Assembly: GCA_022495005.1 (NCBI GenBank)
Contig: JAGYXB010000051.1
Coordinates: 372,001 to 436,000 of the forward strand
Reading direction: 5' to 3'
From: Rhyacophila brunnea
Lineage: Eukaryota; Arthropoda; Insecta; Trichoptera; Rhyacophilidae
Length of the DNA: 64,000 nt
A model generated the notes under the pieces. That model was not told where the DNA came from. It saw only the letters and a program-made list of their open reading frames with translations, and made no database searches. Position 1 is the first letter of the stretch. Every line of letters begins with the position of its first letter. Of this stretch, positions 10,210-21,719 are shown piece after piece. Both the position numbers and the translations under genes were made by a program.

Positions 10210-11865
10210 AGACAATTGAATAAAATAACGTGATTTAATCAATTTCTTTATCTATCTTCTTTATTATTAATTATTATGATAAAGCTATTCAAAGAATATA
10301 TTATTATTAATACAGTGATTTATGAACGGTATATTAATTAAATAAATGCTTTTTACGTCTTCATTAATGGTTTATGTGTAAAAAAAATAATTTATCGCTA
10401 TTTATATACGACTAATAAATTTTATTTAAAAATATTCCACACGCCTGTGTATATAGTGGATAAATATATTATTTAAAAAAGTAGAAACTTGTGCATAAAA
10501 TAATATTTTAAAGTTAAAATGGCTTTGTCTCTAAAGTTAAATTTGTTTCTAGATATTTTCAGACTTGTGAATCTATCTTGCAGTTTTTGTTCTTACAACA
10601 AATACAAAAACGCAATGAAAGTTGTGTAAGTAGTTTTATATTTAATATATATGTACTTACTTGTAGACTTTTATATAAATAAGTACTAATATTTAAAATT
10701 ATTGAAGATACCTAATATAGTATTACAATAAGCTCCGTATTCGTACACAATATTTACCTTATATATAATAATTTACACTATGATTTAATAATCTATGAGC
10801 TATACTAATAGTTAAATTGGAGTTTCTATCTGTTTATCTTTTTGATCGATAGAAAAACACAAAAAATGCTCAATCAGTATTGATGAAACTTGCATATACT
10901 ATACTATTAGTATACCTACTGTCATATCGATTTTTGTAATTTCAATTTATAAATAATTTCATTAATTTTTTATACATAATGCACTTATAACTTGCAAATG
11001 AACAATTTATAAATACAAAGCAGTTTAATACGTTATTCTTTCTTTGAGTGAGTATATTATATTCATCTAAATTTTTTGTTAGAATAATGTTAAAATAATT
11101 TTTGTCATATTTAAGAAACAATCAAATATACAAAAAAGATTATAATCTTAATATAACTAAGACCTATGATTCTTTCTGACCACGTCACATATCATTCACC
11201 ACCTTATTCGTTGCCTGATATGGACAGATACACACGTGGTTAATATAGACAAAACTATGATATAAACTCGAATCTCGCTTACTACGCGGCTGAATAATTT
11301 GATAACATATCTCTAACAGTTAAGTATTGGGTTGGGAAGACGTTCAATAATGCAATGTTCTTTTATTACAGAGAAATACCGTGTAAGAAGATTGAAAGTA
11401 TTAGCGTTTTAACGAGTTTTTAGTGGTTTTTGTGATGCTGATTTTCTACCATATCTTGATAAAATAACTCAGTTTTCTTGGACATTGCAATTTTTGCCTA
11501 ATTTTCTTCTCGCAACTACCGGAATTACGAAAAATTGACCGGGGTATATAAAATCAATCACTGGCTCCAAGCGTTATTATCACAGATCAGTACTATTTTG
11601 TGTTAATTCATTCACTGATTATTTTAGATTACTTTATATAACTACTTGTGTCCATGCATTGAATGTTTTAAATATTCTGGACTCACATACATGTTTTAAT
11701 ATAAAACATCCATATTATTACTCTTTCCGCACTGAAGTAATTTAATATCGATGCATAGTACTATTAATTTTCAACTTGAAATAAAAAAAAAACAATAGGT
11801 ATATAATTTATTAGTTTACAGGGTTATTTTCACGTATGTATAATTTTTATTCGTTTCAATTAGAA
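10210..11865. other. A/T-rich stretch, nothing recognised
   Basis: No repeats shared with the rest of the window were noticed. If the exon at 10.1 kb is real, this would be the 3' part of its last intron. Confidence 0.35.
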
Positions 11866-11874
11866 ATGTTTCAA

Positions 11875-12090
11875 TGTGGCTGAGCGTATTATTGAAACTA
11901 GACCGTGCCACCCCCTTAGGGACGGTCGCACGGCATTTGCGAGTTGAAAAATTGAAATTAGTTTAAAAGCTCCGAGCATCAACGTCAAGTGCTCATCGAC
12001 CGCAATCTATGATGGTCTTTTTAATTAGTAATAAGGGCGACAAGAGCCACCTTAATACGTCGCGGTGTATCTACACTTGGAGAAATATTG
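11875..12090. other. G+C-rich unique island
   Basis: Contains ACCGTGCCACCCCCTTAGGG and AAGGGCGACAAGAGCCACC, with short homeodomain-type TTAATTAG nearby. All six frames are interrupted, so it is not an exon. It is a candidate conserved non-coding element. Confidence 0.35.
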
Positions 12091-12094
12091 CGTA

Positions 12095-13315
12095 CAATAA
12101 ACTTCTTCAATTCGCAATAATAATTTGCAAACTTATAACATGATTTTTCAACAATGAGTATAAAAAATCTAATCTTCATTTTAAATAGATTTTTAAAAAT
12201 AACATACTATCTAAAAAAGACGATTTCTGGTTTTTACGAGGTTTTACATTTTTTATTTTATGGGCACACAAATTACAAATTTTTTGTCTATTTTTTTTTT
12301 AATTGTATTTATTATGGGTGCAAGATTTTTACATACAGGCATATGAAAATTTTTATTGACGAGTTTTATAAAATAGAAAGACAAAATGGTGGATATCATT
12401 TCAAAGTATGTATTTCCATAAAATTGTATTCCAAGATTGAATATTTGTTTTAACGAACATGGTACATACTAAGTAATAAGAAATTAAAATTATAAAACTT
12501 ATTGATACGTTATTATAATTATTAGAAAACCATAATCTTGATATTTTCTGACAGATGCTACCGATTTTGCAACTGACTTATAATTTTAACCAAAATTTAT
12601 AAGAAGAATAGATTGGATTCGACAATAATTATTATAACACAATATGAAAATAAAAAGACAATGATACAAATTTACTTTCTAAAAAAGCAACTTTGCAAGT
12701 AATAAATACACTCAAATTATTCATACATTTTGACCATCAATAGATCTTTATAGTTTTACCTCCCAGTTAATATATTTTTATTTCTGTGATGTTCAGTGGA
12801 TTTTGCCTGTGTGTAATTAACGTCAAGCCAGATCCAATTTTATTCTCCATAACATATTCTGTCTTAGTACTGGAAAAACTAAAATAGTTGATATATCAGT
12901 AAATTTAACGTCAACCGTAATAGTTGATGACAGACTTTTACTAAATTACCGTGATTTGAACATGTGGTCCGATAATCAATAATATCTATAAAAAATCAAT
13001 CTATGTCCCCTAGTGGGCCTAGTGGACGCAAATTTGTGGATAATTTATAATATATTTAATGAAAGTTTTATCATTTTTCTGAAAAAATGGATTTAAATGA
13101 CTTTTGTTTTATTTTTTGTTCAAAACCCCTCATGTACTCTCAATGATTGATAGTACAATAGAACAACTAAAATGAAATTTAAACGAGACGGCTGGAAAAA
13201 ATTATTGTGTTGCCTTTTATAACTTGTATAACGATAGCTTGTAGTTATTGATGTTTCAATATGATGAAGAATAATTCTTAGTTAATAGAAAGAATAATTT
13301 TATTATTCATATTGC
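12095..13315. other. A/T-rich stretch, nothing recognised
   Basis: A 99-codon frame at 12154-12453 is composed almost entirely of Phe/Tyr/Lys/Ile codons, as expected from poly-T/A-rich DNA, and is not credible as a gene. Confidence 0.4.
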
Positions 13316-13319
13316 ATTA

Positions 13320-13510
13320 TTTGGGCTCACCTTTAAACCCGACCCCCCTCACACATCACATGGAGTCACGTGAGATTTTATACGCGAGATAAGGAAATGC
13401 TTGGAAGTTACACGGTTTTTACGTTTTCACGTAATGACGCCCTCCTCATGAACAATGCACGCGGTTTGAGTGATAAAGTCATGAGGGCTCTTCTAGCCTA
13501 AGTTATTACA
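13320..13510. other. Unique island of balanced composition
   Basis: ACCCGACCCCCCTCACAC is followed by CACATGGAGTCACGTGAG, which contains E-box words CACATG and CACGTG. There is no open frame of note. It is a candidate regulatory island. Confidence 0.35.
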
Positions 13511-13611
13511 CAGGTTAAACTTAGTACGGTTGTTCGCTAAAAGTTTAGCATTTCAAAAATTAAGATATACTAAATTGTTATTTTTTATAATTACTAATAT
13601 ATATTTTTTAA

Positions 13612-13754
13612 ACACCACAACAAGCCATGAGGCCTAATAATATTAGTGTAGTGAAACAGTTGAGTATTTAGTAATAGAAGATAAACAATCACAAACACCC
13701 ATGCTTTCAATCAGCGGTCAGCGCCTTACGCACTGGACTACTAGAGCCGCCGTT
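13612..13754 (-). mobile_element. SINE-A copy with internal deletion
   Basis: On the minus strand the head GCGGCTCTAGTAGTCCAGTG and GTAAGGCGCTGACCGC match the 6.2-kb SINE. It joins directly to the family tail (GGGTGTTTGTGATTGTTT, then AGGCCTCATGGCTTGTTG). The T-arm/box B section is missing, so this is a deleted copy. Confidence 0.75.
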
Positions 13755-13759
13755 GCAGT

Positions 13760-14690
13760 ATATTATTATCGTCATTATTAGTATGGATTACTCCAGTACT
13801 GGAACTCCTCTCAAAGTGATTATATTTATCTTTGTCCGTGCATTATGCTGTCACGTACTTCCGCATTATTTCGTTGTTTCCGTGATCTCTAAGTAAATTT
13901 TTCAAAAAATTTCTACCTTTTGGCTACTTGGTACTTGATACTAGATTTTTCCAGTATTCACGTCTTTGTTGAGTACCTATCTGTACAGTTCTTTTCTATT
14001 TGAATTTATTTTTAAAAAGTAAGTAATTATCTCATAATTAACAGGAATATAAAAAAATTCAGAAGAAGTTGGGAAGTTTTACAATAAATTTATAAGTTTT
14101 TAATGAAAAACTTTTTATTATTCTCAGCTACTGGTCATGCCCTTGCGGATTTTTCTTAAAGTTTTAGTTAAATATTATAATAAAAAAACATAACGTTTTA
14201 GTGTGAAAATAATATTCAACAACGCTTTGTAAAATCACCAACACATCTGATTGTGAATAGAATATAGTATACGTATAGCAAAATTAAAGGTCGCACTGGG
14301 CATTCTGTTTTAACCTTGTCTTTATACCTTCATCCATTTGATTACCCCATAAGTTCTCTTCAAGTATGTTTTAAATAGGACGATCATACCTTATTCAACT
14401 TATATGAAATTATTAAAACATGCATAGTAATATAAATTCAATATCACCAATTAGAAATGAAGCTAGTGGCGGGCATAGAAACAAAATCCTAGGATATGCA
14501 TTGACTGATTTTGAGGCCCCAAACGATAAAAAATAAAACAAAAACCTTAAATTCAAACTACCAACGTACCTGTAAATATATCGATATATATATAATCTCT
14601 TTTGTAGGATCACATCCATAACTAAAAAATGTCATTATTGACGATAACAGCAATGCCACATAATACTAATTAGGATGATAATAACTCTGT
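13760..14690. other. A/T-rich stretch, nothing recognised
   Basis: No shared repeat, box B or inverted repeat was noticed. A 68-codon minus-strand frame (14413-14619) appears accidental. Confidence 0.4.
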
Positions 14691-14694
14691 TCAA

Positions 14695-15045
14695 CCAATT
14701 TGGATATTAATATATTCCACCTACGTGAGGATGAGTATACGTGGACGTAGTTTTATAAATTCTTAAAATAGAGTTCACTTAGCTCATTCGGTGTGCTTCA
14801 ATGCCTTATAATTATTGCACCTATTTACTTTTTATACTGTTTTTGTGATACTTACTGCATATTATATTTCTTTCTTCTCTAAACTGTTTTCATACCATTT
14901 TTTTGTTTTTAAATGTCATGTTGTGAACGTAATAATTAATTTATATTTATATTTATAATTTAATTAATAATTTGTAATGTTCACCGTATGTATTTTGTAT
15001 GTATATATTTTAATTTTAAATTTGAATATAATTAGGTTGAATGGT
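14695..15045 (+). mobile_element. CR1/Jockey-like LINE 3' end
   Basis: GGATATTAATATATTCCACC through CATTCGGTGTGCTTC and ATGTCATGTTGTGAACG matches the 3' region of the LINE copies at 21.4, 26.2 and 53.4 kb. Only the extreme C-terminal codons and the 3' UTR are left, so it is a severely 5'-truncated copy. Confidence 0.7.
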
Positions 15046-15389
15046 ACACCATAATAAAATTGGTCTTATTAGTGCTTTGCACAAGATACATTTTCAAATA
15101 TCAATGCCTTGGAAATTAATACTTTAATTAGACCGAAACGCCATTTTTTAAATTTCGATATCTACTTGTTAGAACTTGGTTAATGTTTATTCAAAGACTT
15201 CTTAATTACTACCCCACCATAAAATATTTGTAGCTTCGTCACTAAATAACTCTTGCTGATGGACTGTTTGGACGCTGAAGGTGACATTTAAAACAAATTA
15301 CTCCATAAATAACTAATTTTTTTTTCAAAATGTCCCTTACGCCTTTTTGATTTATAAAACTTGATTTCATTCAATTTTCTCGGATCTCA

Positions 15390-15670
15390 ACGTTTAATAC
15401 CGACCGTCATTCGTGCTAGCCAGATATTAATGAGCAGGTGTTCAAATGTCTGCTAGCTCATCAACGCGTGCCGCTGGAATTCTAGGTGTAAGGGTGTTTA
15501 TGTGCCAGAAATGCAAATAAGAGCCATTAAAACACCGGTCAGTTCCGGGGAACTCCCATAAAACATCAGTTTAATAATACCGAGTCCGAGAAAGTGAATT
15601 AATCCAACGGTGCCCCCGTCAATGGAGCAATTTCATAGTTTGTTTATTTTCGTTACATGCTAGCAGGCGG
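15390..15670. promoter_or_regulatory. Candidate cis-regulatory island
   Basis: A unique, more G+C-rich block holds several good binding words close together. They are an E-box CAGGTG (15435-15440), an octamer ATGCAAAT (15511-15518), a near-ideal Rel/NF-kB word GGGGAACTCCC (15547-15557), CCATAAA next to it, and a forkhead-like TTGTTTATTTT (about 15640-15650). No credible exon is present: a 44-codon minus frame has no acceptor. Motif matches are seen directly; enhancer activity is inference. Confidence 0.3.
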
Positions 15671-15910
15671 TTGTCTCAAAATTAATTATTTAAATCTATT
15701 GAAAGTGTGGTTACTCGTTAGGAGAAGATTTATGAAGTAGGTATTTATTTTACTCGTAATTTGTAATGGCTTGATTTTAACTAAGTAATTAGAAAATATT
15801 TAAAATACCTTTTATTTGAGAAGATTAATGGACGCTGCTTTCATATTATTCAGAATATAACATTTAAAGAATAATAAGGATTCCATGTTTTGAAATTTTA
15901 ACGTCCATTT

Positions 15911-16050
15911 GTACGGGTGCTCCGGATTTGATTGCTGGTGAGATCACAATATATTTAAGTGAGTTTCTCAATGTCAGAGTATTTATGATTGTTTCACTTC
16001 TATTACTAAATACACTACTATCATTGGACCTCATGGCCTGTTGTAGTGTT
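15911..16050 (+). mobile_element. SINE-A copy
   Basis: The head retains GCTCCGGATTTGATTGC (box B position). It is followed by the family body GATTGTTTCACTTCTATTAC and the tail GACCTCATGGCCTGTTGTAG ending at about 16050. Box A is lost. Confidence 0.75.
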
Positions 16051-16054
16051 AAAA

Positions 16055-17005
16055 ATAATAAATTTATATTATTGCACTATTTTTCATTCAATGAATTATT
16101 CATACTATTTTTAAATGCATTATTTTTTTAGAACATGTCGAATTAACGGAATATGAAATAACATTACAGTTATTTACAGATTTGTTGAAACTTTGGCATG
16201 ATTAGAGATTACAGAAGTTCAGTGTCTGGATTGCAATAATCAAATCGGGTTTGGTAAAAACTTTTTTTCCTAATATGCATGCTTTTAATGTTATATTTGG
16301 TTCTAACATAGCAAGCCATGTGACAACCAAAATAATCATCGACTATAAAACTTATTCATGGAATTAAATGCAAATAATATGATTAATACTACCGTAAAAT
16401 GAAATTCTACTAATTAAATATTATCTTCGTAAAATGTAATTAACAGTTTGGTCATTAATTTAACAAATAGGACAAAATTGAGTTATATTTGCACCGTTTC
16501 GTCGCGTCCATATTTTTGACAATTCATTTATGGCTATCAAGCCTATTTATTTGCCATACGTCGTAATTTTATAACATCTCACAAATAATATACACCTGCA
16601 AAATTAATAACCTTTACCTCATATTCAGTAATCTGAAGATAACTTATATCATTTATCTGCCTTAGATAATATTAACTGCTCATATTGTTTGCAATTATAA
16701 TGGTATTATATAATTATAACGTCACCAAAAACAACATAATATACTAGTTTTAATAATTTAAGAATGTAAATCGGTGGGTTTTCCGTTTAGTTAATATGAG
16801 ACCAAGAAACATATATATATAATAAATTTTTAGGGTGTTTTTACACTTGATATTATTATGATTATATTATCTAGTAAGCAGTGTATTATATACTATTTAA
16901 AACAGGTATAATTTTTTTTAAATACATTATATGACGTAAAATGGTTATATAAACATAGTTATATAATACTTACTAAAAACTGATTTTAGATCATATAATA
17001 TAAGA
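16055..17005. other. A/T-rich stretch, nothing recognised
   Basis: A short ATATATATAT run near 16811 and several TTATATAA palindromes; no shared repeat. Confidence 0.4.
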
Positions 17006-17010
17006 TACTT

Positions 17011-17317
17011 ATAAACAATTTCTTTTATTCAACGAATAATTTGATTTGATAAGCATTTCATGTAGGACCTACTAGTTTAAATTGTCATAATTATATAGAA
17101 GGCTCGTAGCAGAATTGGTTAATGCACAGTTGGAGCGATACCAGTGGTTATACGGGTTGAAACTCGTCGAGCATCGTATTTTTTTTAAATATGATTTTTT
17201 CTAGTGGGTATAGTATATCTGAGGTGTTTTCAAGTTATGTATGCTCAATATATTATTATGGAATGTTACATTCTCAAAATCTTGTGAATTATTCATTGAA
17301 TAAAAGAAATGGTTTAT
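17011..17317 (+). mobile_element. TIR-SINE: tRNA-like core between terminal inverted repeats
   Basis: The 31-bp ends at 17011-17041 and 17287-17317 are inverted repeats of one another at 29 of 31 positions (core TTTCTTTTATTCAACGAATAA). Between them lies a tRNA-like unit with box A TAGCAGAATTGGTTAATGC (17108-17126) and a box B-like GGGTTGAAACTC about 30 bp further on. The unit is followed by a body shared with the other copies and the subterminal near-palindrome GGAATGTTACATTCT (17260-17274). TIRs suggest a DNA transposon/MITE, whereas the internal promoter suggests a SINE. No clear target duplication was found. Confidence 0.75.
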
Positions 17318-17369
17318 TGAAAATTGTTATCAAGTTCAAGTTGACGTTATAACAAAAATATTTGGCAAG

Positions 17370-17645
17370 AGCCGGGCGTCGATTAGTAATTAGGGTAATT
17401 AATATTCATTAATTTAATACACAGAAACCGATAGTCAATAATAACGCGACTTGATAAGCTTTTCATGTAGAACCTACAAGTTTAAATTATCGTAATTAGA
17501 TAGAAGGCTCGTACCATCATTGGTTAATGCACAGATGGCGCGATACCAATAGTTATACGGGTTGAAATCCTGTCAAGCATCGTATATTTTTTAAATATGA
17601 GTTTTTCCAGTGGGTTTAGAGGTGTTTTCAAGTTATGTTTGTTCA
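17370..17645 (+). mobile_element. TIR-SINE core, second tandem copy
   Basis: It repeats the core of the preceding element: leader GTCGATTAGTAATTAGGG, TTGATAAGC, box A region ATCATTGGTTAATGCAC, box B GGGTTGAAATCC, and the tail AGGTGTTTTCAAGTTATG. The outer TIRs are not present. Its head-to-tail position suggests a dimer or a second nested insertion. Confidence 0.7.
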
Positions 17646-17699
17646 ATAAGATAATTATAATACAAAAATTATTTATGTTTATTATATACAAATTATAGA

Positions 17700-18060
17700 C
17701 TAAAGTCTTCTAAACTAAACGCATTGTATCGAGTCTCCTCTATGAAAGCGGCAAACTTTTCCCGTCATGTTGTTATTTTCTATCCTTATCAAGTTGGAAA
17801 TGTCTCCGCCAGGTTTTGTCGAGTCCATCCCTCTAATAAATATTGATACCCATTCTATTTGTCTACCTGTCGCGTGGCGGCTTTGGCATTTTCCGTGCGG
17901 GAAGGTTCCTTCCAGGAGTTTATCAAACCCAACGTATATTGATTTCGAATAGATCCAGCGAGCCCGCTTAGTATCGCATAGAGATTCGGCTGAATAATGG
18001 CAACCACCTTAAATGTACGATAGGGAACCGGTTTTTAGTGGCATATATATGAGCGCGGAA
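17700..18060. other. G+C-rich unique island
   Basis: Contains TGTCGCGTGGCGGCTTTGG and CGTGCGGGAAGGTTCC. A 61-codon plus frame (17767-17952) is open but unfamiliar. It is a candidate conserved non-coding block lying inside a SINE cluster. Confidence 0.3.
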
Positions 18061-18264
18061 TATGAAGGGAAAACAAAATGTTTGAATATGAATACCAACT
18101 ACAGTATTCTTGGAATTCAACACGTATTTTTATTCTGAATACGATTTTGCAAAGTTTTAAAACATATTATAATAATTTGGAACAAACTAAGAAAAATATT
18201 TACCATCACAAAAGAGTAGCTTTTGTTGTCCAATACTCTATTTATTGTATTAAATAAGAGTGAC

Positions 18265-18565
18265 CCGCGACATCAGTTAGTAATTAAGGAATTAATTGAT
18301 ACCTATCATAATTTAATATAATAAAACCGATAGCCAATATTATAACGCAATTCGATAAGCATTTCATGTAACAACTACTAGTGAAAATCGTCGCAATGAA
18401 GTAGGATGTCCATAGCTTTATTTAAAAAACACACTGACGTGAATCCAATGGATAAAGGTTCAAGTCCCATTGAGTGTCGTATTTTTTTCTTCTAAAGAAG
18501 AACTAAAGATTTTTTTTAGTGTGTATATGCATAACATGTTTTCAAATTACGTATGTTCAATACTT
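18265..18565 (+). mobile_element. TIR-SINE core copy
   Basis: AGTTAGTAATTAAGGAATTAAT, ACGCAATTCGATAAGC and CATGTAACAACTACTAG match the 3.2-kb copy in reverse. The tRNA-like core has a good box B, AAAGGTTCAAGTCCC, near 18454-18468. The tail ends in TTTTCAAATTACGTATGTTC. Confidence 0.7.
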
Positions 18566-18567
18566 TA

Positions 18568-18690
18568 GGCACTGGCTTTTCATACGGAAGCTCCGGATTC
18601 GATTTCCGCTGAAGTGACGTTTTATAATATTTGTGATTTTTTCAAGCGTGTATTGTTTCACTGTACCACTAAACTATTAATATACTGTTT
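18568..18690 (+). mobile_element. SINE-A-like copy, degenerate
   Basis: GCTCCGGATTCGATTTCC is a box B in the same context as the 15.9-kb copy. GTATTGTTTCACTGTACCAC matches the SINE-A body; the conserved end motif is lost. Confidence 0.5.
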
Positions 18691-18714
18691 AATATTTTGT
18701 ATAAAACTTAAAAA

Positions 18715-18800
18715 AACTTGCGGTGAATGGGATTTGAACCATCGTATACCGATAATATCTAAAGTTTTATCAAGATAACTCACCGTCCGGTTTGTCATGA
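18715..18800 (-). repeat. tRNA-like head on the minus strand
   Basis: On the minus strand GGACGGTGAGTTATCTTG (box A position) is followed by GATGGTTCAAATCCC, a good box B, and then CATTCACCGC. It is probably another SINE head. The acceptor arm does not pair, so it is not called as a tRNA gene. Confidence 0.45.
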
Positions 18801-18849
18801 AAATTGTTTATTATAATTATTTTTCACACATAAAAGACCCCAAATGTCC

Positions 18850-19075
18850 ATATGGTTAGAAAATTCTCCATGTAGATTTATCAGTATCTTAACTTATTAA
18901 GCTCATCGTATGGATTGCAATGGATATAGATTCAAGTCCCAATCTGTTGGTACATTTTTTCTGATTTTTTCTATAAGCTGTTTTTGAAGTTGTTCTAAAT
19001 TATGTACTATATCCAGTAGTAGACATTATTAAAATCTTTTGTATTATTCATTTAATTATAAAAATATTTTTTTAT
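18850..19075 (+). mobile_element. Degenerate TIR-SINE copy
   Basis: TTAAGCTCATCGTATGG and a box B-like AGATTCAAGTCCC near 18925 are followed by a tail resembling ATTTTTTCTGATTTTTTC. It ends in AAATCTTTTGTATTATTC, a decayed version of the family terminal repeat. Confidence 0.45.
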
Positions 19076-19079
19076 ATTA

Positions 19080-19920
19080 AATAAATGATACGAAAACCTT
19101 AAGTGTGTGAATACACCACTAGCCGTAGAAATAAATCATTTATCTAGAGCCTCTTATAAAAAAAATCATAATTATAAGATGAGGATATTGATACTTCTAG
19201 GGGTGTCGTTTAATGAGTCAAAATTATACTAAGGATATTATTCTGTAGTATTTCTTTCATAAACTATCTGAGTATACTTTTTTTAAATTATTGTTTAAGT
19301 TCTAATAAAACATAATTATATTACAGAAATATAATATTATATAAATCATAATATAGTACCTAAGAAAATTACATAAGTTCGTAGTAGTATAGGGTGTATG
19401 ATTTCTACCAATTCAATTGTGATAATCTATTACAATCCCATCCAATTAAAATTTCAACCGCATAGAGTTAACACAGTCGTTTAGTGCGATGCTTTTGAGC
19501 GTAGTATCTATTCGCCTATCCAATATATGGCGGACAAATGAGGTGACAAAATGGCAATCACTCACTCTATCATGCCGACAATACCGTCATTTAACACGCA
19601 AACGACTATTATAGTAGCTATATAAACATAGTACCTACACCTATTATAGTATGTTTAACACAAAGAGTATCATAGTCGTGAAAGTAAAATACATATTTTA
19701 TATCAAATATATTAGGTACCCATCTAACTAATATTATTTGAGTATTTATCAATCTAATATATTTCCCACAAGCATTATATTTTTGAGCTAAAAAAGTTTT
19801 TTTATATACCACGAGAATTTGACTCAAATCACGCACAGCGACTGGAAACGAGTAAATAGAAAGTGGTTCATGATCGATAAGTACTGTCCATAAATTTTAA
19901 TTATTTTACTATGCTGTTAT
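19080..19920. other. A/T-rich stretch, nothing recognised
   Basis: A short mixed block near 19480-19610 contains no motif that I recognise. A 72-codon minus frame (19618-19836) looks accidental. Confidence 0.4.
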
Positions 19921-19927
19921 TGAGCAC

Positions 19928-20115
19928 CTACAATGGCCGAATTGGTACAGCATTCGCTAATAATCAAGATATGTTGACATTGACAAAACAATGTACTTAT
20001 ATTGTTTTTTTTTAATCTATATTTTTGATCCACTACAAAGATCTAATAGGTTTGGCAAATGCTTGGCAACCATTTCTCGTAAAGGGTCTTAATATAAGCT
20101 TCACTCCATGCAGAG
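19928..20115 (+). mobile_element. SINE-B copy on the plus strand
   Basis: The head has box A TGGCCGAATTGGTACAGC (about 19934-19951). The body TCTAATAGGTTTGGCAAATG, CATTTCTCGTAAA and CTTCACTCCATGC is the reverse complement of the other SINE-B copies. Box B is not recognisable. Confidence 0.65.
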
Positions 20116-20119
20116 CCAT

Positions 20120-20865
20120 AAACTCCGCTTAGGAGCAAAATGGAATTTGACTTTACTTATTGATACCTTTATTGCAAAATTGGTTCGTAGATTATTATTA
20201 TCTTTAAAGTTTATGTTGTTTTGCGAACAATGGCCAGTTATATTTTTCTTTTTTTTTCTTCATTCCTGTACTCCCTGTAAGAGATTTAATATCATGGTGG
20301 ATAATTTTGATTCAATGGGAAAATTTTTTACATGAAAAATAATAATTATGAAATGAAAATTCAAAGAGGGAAAAACCATGAGTCATAAAATTTACCGATA
20401 CTATTTTTGAGTGATATCTTTTGATGGGGGAGGGGGTTGTAATACTAATCCATGTACGTTTAATTATTTATAAAAATGCTATCTGTTGCAACCCCACCAG
20501 TTGCAAATATAATTCTCCCCAGTTCTCTTACCCGGCTACCCTAAGGCATAAAATCATATTTATCAACCTTCATGCGGATTGGCATTTAATATCTTCCGAT
20601 ACACTAGCGGGAATTTTGTGAGTTTTGTTTCAATACATCTAAATGATATAATTTTATATTCTTCAACTCGTAATGTATACATTAATTTAACAAAATTAAA
20701 CCATAGAATTCTGCTAATAATTTGAAACCATTCAACTGTGTTCAATAATACCATCTACTTAAAAATTGGAGTTTAAATATTTAAAAATAAAGCTGACAAA
20801 AAGGCTGATTATTCAATTGGCTGCATTTTATTTAACATTCAAGATCAATTTGTTATAATTTCACA
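20120..20865. other. A/T-rich stretch, nothing recognised
   Basis: Three short frames (up to 75 codons) overlap here on both strands without family resemblance. A GGGGGAGGGGG tract lies at about 20424-20434. Confidence 0.35.
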
Positions 20866-20867
20866 GG

Positions 20868-20945
20868 ATGGAAAAGTGGTTGAGTGCCCGTTTCTGAACC
20901 CGTGGTTTTTGTTTCGAATCCGATATATTTTTTTTATTTTTTATT
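20868..20945 (+). mobile_element. tRNA-like SINE head
   Basis: GGATGGAAAAGTGGTTGAGTG supplies box A and GTTTCGAATCC supplies box B about 45 bp downstream, followed by a T-rich tail. The two boxes and their spacing are right for a pol III promoter. The tail family was not matched elsewhere. Confidence 0.5.
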
Positions 20946-21431
20946 TTTTCAGACCATGGACTTGGATGAACTGAGTGATTGATAATATATTGACTGTAGT
21001 GCCAATGAAAAAAATACACTACGAGACATATAACCACATATTATAGGAATCGATATAAATATTAATTATTTACAGTAGTTAGAAAACATGTAGATACGAG
21101 AATTTTTACCGTTTCTTGAAATATATAAGTGGAAATTAGTTCCCTTTATTTGATGTATATTTATTTAATGTGAATTTTTTTTTGGTGCAGATTACGTAAT
21201 TGATTTTTCAGAAGACTTAAAAAGGGCCTCGCAACTGTTTAAATCAATCATACAATTAATTAGTTATACTAAAATTTTATAATGAAGCGTATTACTCATA
21301 ACTTGAGTATTAAATATTGTCATTATAATTAAAAAAAAAAAAAAAAACCCTGCAACTAACATCAAAGGTATCTATAACATATCCACTCAAACAGTACCTG
21401 TATCCCATAAAATAAACCAGGAATATTATTA

Positions 21432-21715
21432 TGAGTCATGACTGTGTGTTTAGATGGACGCTATTTTATAAATTCTTAAAATAGGGTCTCCTTAGCAAAC
21501 TCGGTGTAATATTTTGAACTTCTATTTATTGTATTTTCACTGCTTTTGTATATATTATGTTCTCTTTTTATATTTTCATTTTTATCGCTTTTATTACTTT
21601 TTTTTCTTCTTTATAATAATATTTCATAATAATGTTGTGAACGTCTTAAACTTATAATTTGTTATGTCCACAATATGTTAAAAAATATATTTTAATTGTA
21701 TTGAATCTTCAAGAA
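21432..21715 (+). mobile_element. CR1/Jockey-like LINE 3' end
   Basis: ATTTTATAAATTCTTAAAAT then TTGTGAACGTCTTAAAC and TTGTTATGTCCACAATATG match the 3' UTR of the family seen with coding sequence at 26.2 and 48.6 kb. Only non-coding 3' sequence remains. Confidence 0.65.
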
Positions 21716-21719
21716 ATAA

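Noticed and set aside
12154..12453. 99-codon plus-strand frame
   Set aside because: Composition is almost wholly Phe/Tyr/Lys/Ile/Asn, as expected from A/T-rich DNA; no motif or homologue recognised.
15500..15640. 44-codon minus-strand open frame in the 15.4-kb island
   Set aside because: No ATG, no acceptor AG after the preceding stop, and this length is expected by chance at this composition.
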